DNA from: Bacillota bacterium | GTDB taxonomy: Bacteria > Bacillota > Clostridia > Lachnospirales > Lachnospiraceae | Length of the DNA: 29,794 nucleotides | Direction: 5' to 3' | NCBI GenBank assembly: GCA_023425485.1 | Contig: JAFACO010000435.1 | Location: forward strand, 1 to 29,794 | In this document: piece after piece, positions 1-6,776 of the stretch | Layout of the letters: each line of letters opens with the position of its first letter | How positions within the stretch are numbered: position 1 is the stretch's first letter | Translations under genes and position numbers: made by a program | Notes under the pieces: generated by a model | Database searches by the model: none | What the model was told of the DNA's origin: nothing | The model's input: only the letters and a program-made list of their open reading frames with translations

Positions 1-404
1 CAATTGGTAACAAATGTAGTAGGGAGCAGCTTGGTTTAATTCCTGATAATTTTTATGTGGATAATTTCTTGCCCCAAATAGAAATATTGATGCAAACAGA
101 TGTGTTCATTACGCATGCAGGGTTTAATAGTGTAAACGAAGCACTTAACCTTGCTGTGCCGATGTATGCACTGCCGATGGTCAATGATCAACATATGGTT
201 GCCAAGAGAATTAAGGATTTAGAGCTTGGAATGGTAGGGAGCTTTAAGGAGATAACTCCAGAGATACTGAAAGAAGTGGTAAAAGAATTATTAACGAATA
301 GACAATGGAAAGAAAATTGCCAAAGAATTTCAGCACAATTCAAAGAAGCGGAACACCTTACGCTGGTAGCAGAAACGCTAGAACAAATCTGCGTAAGTGA
401 ATAG
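1..404 (+). CDS. MGT/YjiC-like UDP-glycosyltransferase, C-terminal part (5' end outside window)
   Basis: The reading frame is open from base 3 to the stop at 402-404, so this is the 3' end of a gene that starts before the window; a GTG at base 57 is internal. The visible part of about 133 residues has the donor-sugar-binding signature of GT1/MGT glycosyltransferases: a run like VDNFLPQIEIL, then FITHAGFNSVNEAL, then VPMYALPMVNDQHMVA and a lone ELGMV. The HAGFNS and DQ elements bind the nucleotide sugar in this family. Such enzymes glycosylate hydrophobic acceptors such as macrolides, flavonoids or lipids; the acceptor cannot be told from this fragment. A PadR regulator follows after 55 bp on the same strand and may be its regulator, which is an inference. 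Family assignment is firm, substrate unknown. Confidence 0.85.
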   Translation, partial: IGNKCSREQLGLIPDNFYVDNFLPQIEILMQTDVFITHAGFNSVNEALNLAVPMYALPMVNDQHMVAKRIKDLELGMVGSFKEITPEILKEVVKELLTNRQWKENCQRISAQFKEAEHLTLVAETLEQICVSE

Positions 405-459
405 TTGAATTGTAAGTAATACCTATCAAATAATGATGCAATAAAGAAAGGAAGTCCAT

Positions 460-1005
460 ATGATAAAAAATAAATCGAGATTTGCAATCCTTGGTATTTT
501 AAATATTCAACCAAGTTCAGGCTATGATATTAAAAAGTATTGTGATACCGTAATCTCAGGTATTTGGAATGAAAACTTCGGGCATATCTATCCTACCTTA
601 AAATCCTTGGTTGATGAAAGGTGTATTAGGCAAGTCGAAGGAGAGAAGGAGTCCAGGAAAATTAAATACGAAATTACAGAAGAGGGGAGAACGGAACTTC
701 TTAATTGGCTGCAAGAAGAAACTCTAATGCAGCCAGTGCGTTCAGAATTTATGTTGAAATTCCTTTTCTCCAGTTCAATTCCTAAGGAGAAGGTTATAGT
801 GATGTTAAATCAATACAAACAGCGCCAGGAAGCAGAACTTAATAAATATTTAGCACTAGAAAATGAACTGGAAAAAGGGATTTCTGAAATTGAAGGGGAA
901 AGAGTACGCTATATAAGAGCAACCCTAAGAAGAGGTATCTTTACCGCTAAAGCATCAATCGCTTGGTGTGAGGAAACAATACTTGAATTCAGCAGTGAAA
1001 ATTAA
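460..1005 (+). CDS. PadR-family transcriptional regulator
   Basis: A 181-residue protein with an N-terminal winged helix typical of PadR: FAILGILNIQPSSGYDIKK (about residues 8-26), IYPTLKSLVDE (about 43-54) and a wing with KIKYEITEEGRTEL (about 67-81). The C-terminal half (about 85-181) is helical and charged, matching the Vir_act_alpha_C dimerisation domain. PadR proteins are usually ligand-responsive repressors of nearby transporter or detoxification genes. The ATG at 460 is preceded by AAGGAAG at a normal distance. It lies 55 bp after the glycosyltransferase fragment, so the pair may be cotranscribed. The inducer and target are not visible. Confidence 0.9.
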   Translation: MIKNKSRFAILGILNIQPSSGYDIKKYCDTVISGIWNENFGHIYPTLKSLVDERCIRQVEGEKESRKIKYEITEEGRTELLNWLQEETLMQPVRSEFMLKFLFSSSIPKEKVIVMLNQYKQRQEAELNKYLALENELEKGISEIEGERVRYIRATLRRGIFTAKASIAWCEETILEFSSEN

Positions 1006-1043
1006 ACTCATAATGAAGAAGGAGCCTTCAGTTTGTAAGAGTC

Positions 1044-1079
1044 AATTACTAAGGTGAATGAATAATTACTAAAGTGAAT
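1044..1079. repeat. two direct copies of a 16-bp sequence between convergent genes
   Basis: AATTACTAAGGTGAAT at 1044-1059 recurs at 1064-1079 with one mismatch (AATTACTAAAGTGAAT), a 20-bp period. It lies between the 3' ends of the PadR gene and the minus-strand membrane-protein gene. No terminator-like hairpin with a T-run was recognised here. Function unknown. Confidence 0.5.
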
Positions 1080-1100
1080 CTTAAGTGATGGAATGAGTTA

Positions 1101-1724
1101 CTATAGGCTGTGAATGGAGATTGCTTCTATTATGGCTCCAGTTAGCATGAAGGCAAAACCAGTTAGTAATACCAGCTTCTCATTTCTACAAAGACGAATT
1201 TCACGTAACTTTCTAGTTACAGTTTTTCTGCCACTGCTGCGAATTGTTGCAATGTGAGCGAGCGAACATGTAATAAGTAACTGTCCAAACATCTCCCAAA
1301 GACCGGCTCTATGTAAGAGATCAAAGCTGCCAATTAATCGATGAAAGAGAGAAGGTGCAGCACTAACAACTGAAAAAGACCATGTTCCCAACACAACAGC
1401 ATTTTGACTAATCAGTACAAAGAAAGCCAAATATCCAACAGATAGATAATTTGCTTCTAGTTCCTTTTTTTGTCCGAATAAGCTGCCAATTGCAATGACT
1501 GCCACAGAAAGCATATTATAAAAGAATATTTGAAAAATCAGTAATAAGGTATTGTTAGAGTTTTCCCAGTTATGTAGAGGGTTCTTACTTTTTAAAAGCT
1601 CTTCAGGTAAAAAAAAGTAACTTATTATTGTTATACTTACAAATAAGACTAAAAAAAGAGATGTCGTATATATTACTCGATGGACCAGCTTTTGACTGCT
1701 TAATTTTGTACGCAAAAAACTCAA
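1101..1724 (-). CDS. polytopic membrane protein, distantly SpoIIM/DUF95-like
   Basis: A 207-residue hydrophobic protein with about five membrane helices: near residues 18-40, 60-80, 92-112, a helix around 145-160, and one near 185-203. The patterns FFYNMLSVAVIAIGSLFGQ and HRAGLWEMFGQLLITCSL resemble the paired conserved blocks of the SpoIIM family (an N-rich helix followed by a small G-rich turn; an H..GLWE helix). The similarity is judged by eye and is remote. Start: TTG at 1722-1724 on the minus strand, with an AAGGGAGGAA ribosome site about 9 nt ahead. It is the last gene of a three-gene minus-strand cluster, 21 bp after the small membrane protein, so it is probably controlled by the XRE repressor-like protein. 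Substrate or partner unknown; a sporulation role is not implied. Confidence 0.6.
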   Translation of the reverse strand: MSFLRTKLSSQKLVHRVIYTTSLFLVLFVSITIISYFFLPEELLKSKNPLHNWENSNNTLLLIFQIFFYNMLSVAVIAIGSLFGQKKELEANYLSVGYLAFFVLISQNAVVLGTWSFSVVSAAPSLFHRLIGSFDLLHRAGLWEMFGQLLITCSLAHIATIRSSGRKTVTRKLREIRLCRNEKLVLLTGFAFMLTGAIIEAISIHSL

Positions 1725-1745
1725 TAATATGTTCCTCCCTTCTAA

Positions 1746-2162
1746 TTACATTTTCTTTTGATATTTAGTCATTAGGTACATACTTAAAATATTATAAAGT
1801 AAAAAAACACCCACAACTGATAGAGAAACCCAAACAGGTGCGGAGATTAAGATTGTAATGTAACAGATCACCATAATAAACCACTGGGTGATATCGCCGG
1901 CTTTCGCTTTTGCACGATAACGAATTAGAATATTTCGTTCATCGTTGTTTTCAATTCTTGCTTGTTTTTCAAGCTCTGGATTTTTATGCTCAATGTGTTT
2001 ACCAATGATAAAGGACAGGCTTAATCCAATAAAGCCAGAACCAGTTCCAATTAGTATACCTCCTATTGCCTTTACCTCTTCACCATGAAAAAAGAAACTT
2101 GCAATAACTAAGCAAATTCCGAGAAATAATAAGACTAAATATAAAGTGATTTTTTTATTCAT
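1746..2162 (-). CDS. small four-helix membrane protein partnered with XRE regulator
   Basis: A 138-residue protein beginning MNKKITLYLV. The ATG at 2160-2162 follows GGAGGGAAGC, so I prefer it to an upstream in-frame start that would overlap the regulator much further. Predicted helices lie near residues 7-25, 32-54, 92-107 and 110-130. Between helices 2 and 3 is a charged loop with NNDERNILIRYRAKAKAG, the DER..I..KA pattern typical of small Firmicute membrane proteins of the DUF2178 type. The first 8 bases overlap the end of the XRE gene, which signals translational coupling. XRE/small-membrane-protein pairs of this kind are common in Firmicutes, but their job is largely undefined. Confidence 0.7.
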   Translation of the reverse strand: MNKKITLYLVLLFLGICLVIASFFFHGEEVKAIGGILIGTGSGFIGLSLSFIIGKHIEHKNPELEKQARIENNDERNILIRYRAKAKAGDITQWFIMVICYITILISAPVWVSLSVVGVFLLYNILSMYLMTKYQKKM

Positions 2163-2361
2163 CGCTTCCCTCCTCATAAATAAATATTTCTTCAATAGAC
2201 ATGTTAAAATACCTGGCAATTCTAAAGGCTAACAGGATAGAGGGATTATAGCGACCGTTTTCTAAAGAACCAATGGTCTGCCTGGAAACCTCTAATGCTG
2301 CTGCAAGTTCTTCTTGCTTTATCCCTTTTTGCTTTCGTATTTCTTCCAACCTGTTTTTCAA
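2155..2361 (-). CDS. XRE/Cro-type small helix-turn-helix regulator
   Basis: A 68-residue protein that is almost entirely an HTH_3 domain: RLEEIRKQKGIKQEELAAAL, then VSRQTIGSLENGRYNPSIL, with the recognition helix around SRQTIGSLENG (residues about 26-36). The sequence matches the YozG/YvaO-like short XRE class. It starts at TTG (2359-2361, minus strand), with AGAGGTGAT just ahead. It overlaps the following membrane-protein gene by 8 bp. A 17-bp inverted repeat upstream flanks the only good promoter, so it is probably autoregulated. Confidence 0.9.
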   Translation of the reverse strand: MKNRLEEIRKQKGIKQEELAAALEVSRQTIGSLENGRYNPSILLAFRIARYFNMSIEEIFIYEEGSDE

Positions 2362-2380
2362 AACATCACCTCTTTTCTAA

Positions 2381-2450
2381 ATATGGAAAGTGAACTTTAC
2401 ATTTATAAAATATCATAAGAAAACATAAATGTCAAGTTAACTTTCCATAT
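2381..2450. promoter_or_regulatory. paired operator: 17-bp inverted repeat around the XRE promoter
   Basis: ATATGGAAAGTGAACTT (2381-2397) and AAGTTAACTTTCCATAT (2434-2450) are reverse complements at 16 of 17 positions, separated by 36 bp. Each arm also contains a small palindrome: AAGTTAACTT is perfect and AAGTGAACTT is one base off. The arms sit immediately outside the -35 and -10 elements of the minus-strand promoter. This is the arrangement expected for two dimers of the adjacent XRE protein repressing their own operon. The sequence facts are direct; binding is inferred. Confidence 0.7.
2407..2435 (-). promoter_or_regulatory. predicted sigma-A promoter of the XRE operon
   Basis: On the minus strand TTGACA (2430-2435) is a perfect -35. 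A 17-bp spacer leads to TATTTT (2407-2412), a 4/6 match to the -10 consensus. It points toward the XRE gene with a leader of about 40 bases and lies between the two operator arms; the -35 overlaps the end of the upstream arm. Confidence 0.65.
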
Positions 2451-2752
2451 AAATAATATTTGTTGAGATTGTTTCCAAATAATAAAAAGAGAATAATTTA
2501 TAAAATATTAAAAATTCATATGAAATTTTATTGGAAAATGTTTTAGTAAAAAAGTTAAATTGTATTTGTGAAGTTCATTTGATATAATGACTTCTGAATA
2601 TAGGACTTAAGTATGATTTTTTGTTTTACTCAGGAAATACGTTTGTAGGAAAAATTGCAATAATGTAAGGAATGCAAATGTAAAAATAGCAATAACATTA
2701 AAATAATAGAGGAGAAAGTAATAATAGAGGGTAAGTAACAACAGAGGAGAAA
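2451..2752 (+). promoter_or_regulatory. AT-rich leader of the GGDEF gene with a possible promoter
   Basis: Very AT-rich intergenic DNA. A good -10 (TATAAT, 2583-2588) lies 17 bp after TTGTAT (2560-2565), a weak -35, giving a predicted 5' leader of about 160 bases. The leader ends in three tandem ribosome-site-like units (separate entry). I see no riboswitch signature and no credible gene; the minus-strand reading frame crossing it is low-complexity and hydrophobic. Confidence 0.4.
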
Positions 2753-2754
2753 AT
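2702..2754 (+). repeat. three tandem 17-18-bp units each carrying a Shine-Dalgarno-like AGAGG
   Basis: The units are AATAATAGAGGAGAAAGT (2702-2719), AATAATAGAGGGTAAGT (2720-2736) and AACAACAGAGGAGAAAAT (2737-2754). Only the last lies beside a start codon. After the last AGGAG the ATG at 2753 is only 3 nt away, while an in-frame GTG at 2759 is 9 nt away, so the real start may be the GTG. Confidence 0.6.
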
Positions 2755-4354
2755 GCGAGTGACAGATAGGAATTTTTTAGAAATGCTGAAAAAAACATTA
2801 ATTTACGGTATCATAGTGTTTTTGGTATTAGGAACGATTTATTTATCAGTTTCATTAATTATTCGTATGAATGCGGATCGAATTCAACAAAGTGAAATTC
2901 TAAACAGTGAAGAAAACTTAGTGGAAGTTGAGAGAACAATTATATTAAATAGAGTGAATCGATTAATTACTGATCTATTATATATAAGTGACAGCTTAAA
3001 ACTCACTGACATGAACACTAAGGATTATTCAGATATTGAACAGCAGTGGAAGGCCTTCTCGGATAGAAAGAAGATATATGACCAAATCAGATATATAGAT
3101 ATCAATGGTAATGAAATGATTCGTATTAACTATTCAGAAGAGGGTGCAAATATTGTACCTAAGGAGGAATTAGAGAATAAGAAAGAACGATTTTATTTCT
3201 TAGATACAATTAACTTGAAGGAAAACCAAATATACATATCAAAAATGGATCTAAATATGGATGGTGATGCCATTGAAGAACCAATAAATCCTGTAATTCG
3301 TCTAGCGACTCCATACTATGGCGAGGGTGTACTAAAGGGCATTATTATATTAAATTACTATGCCGATGATATGTTGCAGCAGGTGAAAAGGATTGCTACG
3401 AACAGTAAAGGTCATATCTTTATGCTGAATTCAAACTCCTATTGGTTATATAATGGAGCCGATAGAACGAAAGAATGGTCCTTCATGTATGTAGATAGAC
3501 TATCAGAATCCTTTAACAATCAATTTCCTGAAGAATGGAAGGAGATTTCTAAAAGCGATGTTGGTTCGTTAAGAACCTCAAAAGGACTTTTCTCCTATAC
3601 TAATATTTTGACAAGCAATGAATTTGCGGTAGATTATAAGGATTATTCAATCAGTCTTGGTGAGGGCGATTGGTATATCGTATCCTATATATCACCAGTG
3701 AGTATAAAGGGAAAATTATTTTTTGATAATTTTGTAGAAAGAATTGTTGATATATTAGAGGCGAATATTTGGGCATTTGTATTACTCTTTATTATTGCTT
3801 TAGTAGTTGCTTTGCTTATGTTAATTAATAAGATTGAAAAAGATCGAGTAAAGTATTTTTCAGAGTATGACACGATGACAGGTGTATATAACAGACGTGC
3901 AGGTTTTGAAAAATTATATAAGATCTATAAAGATGCCCCAAAAGATGGCGGTAAAGTGAGCATCTGCTTTATTGATATCAATGGCTTAAAAGACGTAAAT
4001 GATCATTTGGGTCATGAGGCTGGTGATGAACTGATACAAAGCATAGTTAGTGTAATAAAGGAAAATATTCGGTCTTCTGATTTTATTTCCAGACTAGGTG
4101 GAGATGAGTTTCTCATTATATTTAATAACTTGGATGAAACAGAAGCAGAAAATATATGGCTTAGAATTAACGCGGCATATCAAAACATTAATGAAACAGA
4201 GAATAGAAAATACCTTATTAGTGCCAGCCATGGGATCGAAGAGTTTAAATTTAGTCCCAATGAATATATTGATATCATCATTAACAATGCTGATGAAAAA
4301 ATGTATCAAGAAAAACGGATAGTAAAGAAGGATTTAAAGATTATTAGACCCTGA
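2753..4354 (+). CDS. membrane diguanylate cyclase: extracytoplasmic sensor plus GGDEF domain
   Basis: A 533-residue protein that probably makes cyclic di-GMP from two GTP. One helix near residues 15-37 leads to an extracytoplasmic region of about 300 residues, with a Cache-like layout (QIRYIDINGNEMIRINY near 114-130, then LATPYYGEGVLKGIIILNYYAD). A second helix lies near 336-358. The GGDEF domain starts at YDTMTGVYNRRAGF (about 372-386). The catalytic motif GGDEF is intact at 449-453, and an RSSD inhibitory I-site at 440-443 sits five residues before it, so product inhibition is expected. No EAL domain is present. The start is uncertain by two codons: ATG 2753, or GTG 2759, which is better spaced from AGGAG. 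The sensed ligand is unknown. A hairpin with a T-rich tail follows the stop. Confidence 0.92.
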   Translation: MRVTDRNFLEMLKKTLIYGIIVFLVLGTIYLSVSLIIRMNADRIQQSEILNSEENLVEVERTIILNRVNRLITDLLYISDSLKLTDMNTKDYSDIEQQWKAFSDRKKIYDQIRYIDINGNEMIRINYSEEGANIVPKEELENKKERFYFLDTINLKENQIYISKMDLNMDGDAIEEPINPVIRLATPYYGEGVLKGIIILNYYADDMLQQVKRIATNSKGHIFMLNSNSYWLYNGADRTKEWSFMYVDRLSESFNNQFPEEWKEISKSDVGSLRTSKGLFSYTNILTSNEFAVDYKDYSISLGEGDWYIVSYISPVSIKGKLFFDNFVERIVDILEANIWAFVLLFIIALVVALLMLINKIEKDRVKYFSEYDTMTGVYNRRAGFEKLYKIYKDAPKDGGKVSICFIDINGLKDVNDHLGHEAGDELIQSIVSVIKENIRSSDFISRLGGDEFLIIFNNLDETEAENIWLRINAAYQNINETENRKYLISASHGIEEFKFSPNEYIDIIINNADEKMYQEKRIVKKDLKIIRP

Positions 4355-4415
4355 CACTTGGGTTAATTAATATTGACAAATCACATTCAAAAGGGATATG
4401 ATTAATAACAATCCA

Positions 4416-4466
4416 AAACAAATAGGCGAGCGATCAATCATTACGATTGGAGTTTGCCTATTTTTG
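4416..4466 (+). terminator. probable intrinsic terminator after the GGDEF gene
   Basis: AAATAGGC (4420-4427) pairs with GCCTATTT (4456-4463); within it CAATC pairs with GATTG. The right arm runs into a short T-run (to 4465). An A-rich stretch precedes the stem, so it might also work in the other direction. It lies 60 bases after the stop codon. Confidence 0.6.
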
Positions 4467-4472
4467 CATATT

Positions 4473-4648
4473 TGTTAAAAGCCAGTTTAGTCTATCAAGG
4501 ATGAATAAGCCTGCATCTATATCCATCTGGACTTGCCTTACCATTCCATGAATTGCCTAAAAAGAAGGCAATTCATAGATGCCGGTCTGCGCCATCTGGA
4601 TATAGTTACAGTTTATTCATCCCATTCCATTTAAGAAGGCTTTTAACA
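4473..4648. repeat. 176-bp composite palindrome with four symmetric paired segments
   Basis: Four segment pairs nest around one centre. TGTTAAAAGCC (4473-4483) pairs with 4638-4648. GGATGAATAA (4499-4508) pairs with 4613-4622. CTATATCCA (4517-4525) pairs with 4597-4605. ATGAATTGCCT (4548-4558) pairs with 4566-4576 across a 7-base loop. All are perfect, 41 bp in total, and the unpaired gaps on the two sides match closely in length (15/15, 8/7, 22/20). No T-run follows, so it is not a plain terminator. No target-site duplication was seen. It could be a structured RNA, a MITE-like element or a cruciform site. Confidence 0.75.
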
Positions 4649-4683
4649 CACTAACCCTAATAGTGATGAAAGAAGGATGGATA

Positions 4684-5226
4684 ATGAAAGCGTTTACTAT
4701 TTTCTTAAGAGGTATCAATGTTAATGGAATAAGTATCAAGATGGAAGAATTAAAGAGAGTAATAGAGGCTATGGATTATCAGAATGTTAATACTGTGCTA
4801 GCCACTGGAAACATCATATTAACTACCACAGAAGAAATGTCCCTGGATGAGCATAAGAAAAGGTTAGAAGACGGACTAAGTTCTCATTTTGGTTATGATG
4901 CTAATCTGGTTATTAAATCAAAGGAACAGATTATGGAAATAATAGAGGAAGCCAAAGGGCATGAAGTACCGGAAGGTTACCATCATTATATACTGATACA
5001 TGATGATAAATCACTCGGACAACAACTAAAGAGTCTTTTTCAACAGTGCAGCAAAGATGAAAAAGAGCAGTTAATTGTTGAAGAGGAGGGGATTTATTGG
5101 ATTGTACCCAAAGGCAATACCTTAACATCCGAGTTTGGTAACAAGGTACTTGGAAAGAAAGAATATAAAAGAAAGCTCACCTCAAGAACAGTGAATACAG
5201 TACAAAAGATGCTAAAGTATTTGTAA
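4684..5226 (+). CDS. DUF1697 family protein
   Basis: A 180-residue protein beginning MKAFTIFLRGINVNG, the N-terminal signature of DUF1697 (FLRGINVGG with KM..L). It is followed by the family block NVNTVLATGNIIL, near residues 40-52. The family is cytoplasmic and widespread in bacteria; its biochemical role is not established. I chose ATG 4684 because AGAAGGATGG precedes it at a good distance; an upstream GTG at 4663 in the same frame would add seven residues not seen in the family. It stands alone between the palindrome and the oxidoreductase gene, about 100 bp from the latter. Confidence 0.85.
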   Translation: MKAFTIFLRGINVNGISIKMEELKRVIEAMDYQNVNTVLATGNIILTTTEEMSLDEHKKRLEDGLSSHFGYDANLVIKSKEQIMEIIEEAKGHEVPEGYHHYILIHDDKSLGQQLKSLFQQCSKDEKEQLIVEEEGIYWIVPKGNTLTSEFGNKVLGKKEYKRKLTSRTVNTVQKMLKYL

Positions 5227-5332
5227 TTAATCTGATTATTTAAGATCAATTATTGTAATAAGTCTAGCGGAGATACAGATTTCGACAATACTTTTATCAT
5301 AATCTGCTTATAAAGAAAGGAAGAGTAATTGC

Positions 5333-6346
5333 ATGAAGACATTTCAGCCATATACAATTAAAAATATGACCCTTAAAAATAAAATAGTCATGCCTCCCAT
5401 GTGTATGTACTCCGCAGATGGGGACGGATATGTTAAGAATTTTCATATGACGCATTATGGAGCCAGGGCAATCGGTGGAGTTGGCCTAATTATAGTTGAA
5501 GCCACTGGTGTATCACCCAATGGGAGAATTTCAGATAACGATCTAGGGTTATGGTGCGACGAACAGATTGCAGGGATGAAGAAGCTTGTGGAAAGTCTTC
5601 ATGAAGAAGATACTAAGGTTGCAATACAGCTTAACCATGCAGGAAGAAAATACGAAGGTAGCGGATTACAAGTTGGTGTGAGTCCGATCAGGTTTAATGA
5701 GAGATATACAGTACCCAAGGAATTAACAGTGGAAGAAATAAAGCAAATTGTCAAGGACTTTGGACAGGCTGCAAAAAGAGCAGATTTAGCTGGATATGAT
5801 GCACTGGAATTACATGGTGCACATGGATATTTAATTAATCAGTTTTTATCACCAATGAGCAATTATAGAACTGACGAGTACGGTGGTAATCCTGAAAATA
5901 GAACAAGATTTCTAAAGGAAGTGTTGGAGGAAGTTCATCAAAATTGGCCTGTTGATAAACCGGTTATTTTGCGCATCTCTGCCACAGAATATAATAAGAG
6001 TGGGTATAGTGTTGAAGAACTGGCGGATATGCTTAACACTGTCAGCCCTATGTTGGACATTATTCATGTTAGTTCTGGGGGAAATTCCAGTGAGAAGATT
6101 GATATATTCCCTGGATACCAGGTAAGACTTGCAGAAGAGATTAAAAAATTATGCAAAAAGGATACCATTGCCGTGGGTTTAATTGATAATATTGATCTGG
6201 CAGAAGAAATCCTCGGCAATCAAAGAGCTGACCTGATAGCAATTGGTAGAACCTTACTTCGTGATCCACAATTCGTTCTAAATGAGGCGAAAAGAAAAGG
6301 TTATAGTATCCCTTTGCCCAAGCAATATGAACGCGGATATAAGTAG
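5333..6346 (+). CDS. namA: NADPH dehydrogenase, old yellow enzyme family (YqjM/NamA-like)
   Basis: A 337-residue flavoprotein of the usual length for YqjM-type ene-reductases, which bind FMN and use NAD(P)H to reduce activated C=C bonds, nitro compounds or peroxides. Visible hallmarks: PPMCMYSA with Cys24 and Tyr26 (class-III OYE redox-tuning Cys), LNHAGRK, the substrate-anchoring pair His161 and His164 in LELHGAHGYL, NQFLSPMSNYRTDEYGG, IHVSSGG and the C-terminal phosphate site VGLI...AIGRTLLRDP. ATG 5333 follows AAGGAAGAG. The protein has no fused Fe-S or FAD domain, so it is not a dienoyl-CoA reductase type. The physiological substrate is unknown; the link to the B12 genes downstream appears positional only, since a separate promoter follows. 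Confidence 0.9.
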   Translation: MKTFQPYTIKNMTLKNKIVMPPMCMYSADGDGYVKNFHMTHYGARAIGGVGLIIVEATGVSPNGRISDNDLGLWCDEQIAGMKKLVESLHEEDTKVAIQLNHAGRKYEGSGLQVGVSPIRFNERYTVPKELTVEEIKQIVKDFGQAAKRADLAGYDALELHGAHGYLINQFLSPMSNYRTDEYGGNPENRTRFLKEVLEEVHQNWPVDKPVILRISATEYNKSGYSVEELADMLNTVSPMLDIIHVSSGGNSSEKIDIFPGYQVRLAEEIKKLCKKDTIAVGLIDNIDLAEEILGNQRADLIAIGRTLLRDPQFVLNEAKRKGYSIPLPKQYERGYK

Positions 6347-6381
6347 AACATTAGTAATAAATCAGATTTTTAGAAAAATGC

Positions 6382-6410
6382 TTGTTAAACTTAGGCAACT
6401 ACTATATAAT
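6382..6410 (+). promoter_or_regulatory. predicted sigma-A promoter of the cobalamin operon
   Basis: TTGTTA (6382-6387), a 17-bp spacer and a perfect TATAAT (6405-6410). Transcription would start near 6417, just ahead of the riboswitch, which fits a promoter for the whole B12 locus. Confidence 0.75.
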
Positions 6411-6427
6411 GCATAATGAAAACTGAA

Positions 6428-6605
6428 TACATTTAAGGTGTCAGAAAAAGCATATGCTTGGTTCTGATGAAAAGGGAAACAGGTGCAAATCCTGTACGAA
6501 CTCGTCACTGTGATAAGGGAGTTTGCGGCAAATAAGTCACTGATATTAATTGGGAAGGCTGCCGTAAGTTATGATCTTTCAGCCAGGAGACCTGCCTTAT
6601 ATGAA
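6428..6605 (+). ncRNA. cobalamin (adenosylcobalamin-type) riboswitch
   Basis: The conserved B12-riboswitch elements occur in order: AAAGGGAAACAGGTG with the following AAATCCTGTACG (about 6471-6499), the core strand AATAAGTCACTG (about 6531-6542), ATTGGGAAGGC, and the B12 box AGCCAGGAGACCTGCC (6581-6596). A closing P1 helix can form between ATTTAAGG (6431-6438) and CCTTATAT (6595-6602) with one mismatch. Binding of a coenzyme-B12 form is expected to switch off the downstream synthesis genes; the terminator at 6675 gives the mechanism. Ligand preference between adenosyl- and aqua/methyl-cobalamin cannot be read by eye. Confidence 0.95.
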
Positions 6606-6674
6606 GCTACTACAACCACGAGAAACTGGTTTGGAATGGATAGATAGGGACAGGTCTGACTATGTCTTTTTATA

Positions 6675-6706
6675 CCCCATGCCATTTTGTGGCATGGGGT
6701 TTTTTG
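6675..6706 (+). terminator. riboswitch-controlled intrinsic terminator
   Basis: CCCCATGCCA (6675-6684) pairs perfectly with TGGCATGGGG (6690-6699) over a 5-base loop and is followed by six Ts. It lies about 70 bases after the riboswitch aptamer and 71 before cbiC, with no gene between. It is therefore the expression platform: premature termination when B12 is abundant. A candidate antiterminator strand, TGGAATGG at 6632-6639, could pair with CCATGCCA (6677-6684) with one mismatch. Confidence 0.92.
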
Positions 6707-6776
6707 TCGTGTAAATTTACACATTGCAAATAGATATGAGGAGTAAAGCCTTTCACGCAGCAAGGAGATAGAAAAG

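Noticed and set aside
188..514. Minus-strand open frame across the glycosyltransferase and PadR genes
   Set aside because: It is antisense to two recognised genes and its translation resembles no family; a shadow frame.
2607..2798. Minus-strand 63-residue hydrophobic open frame in the GGDEF leader
   Set aside because: Low-complexity AT-driven translation, overlaps the start of the GGDEF gene, and no ribosome site was seen.
6736..6770. Tiny leader frame of about 11 codons between the terminator and cbiC
   Set aside because: No ribosome site at a proper distance and the length is unremarkable; the riboswitch already explains regulation.
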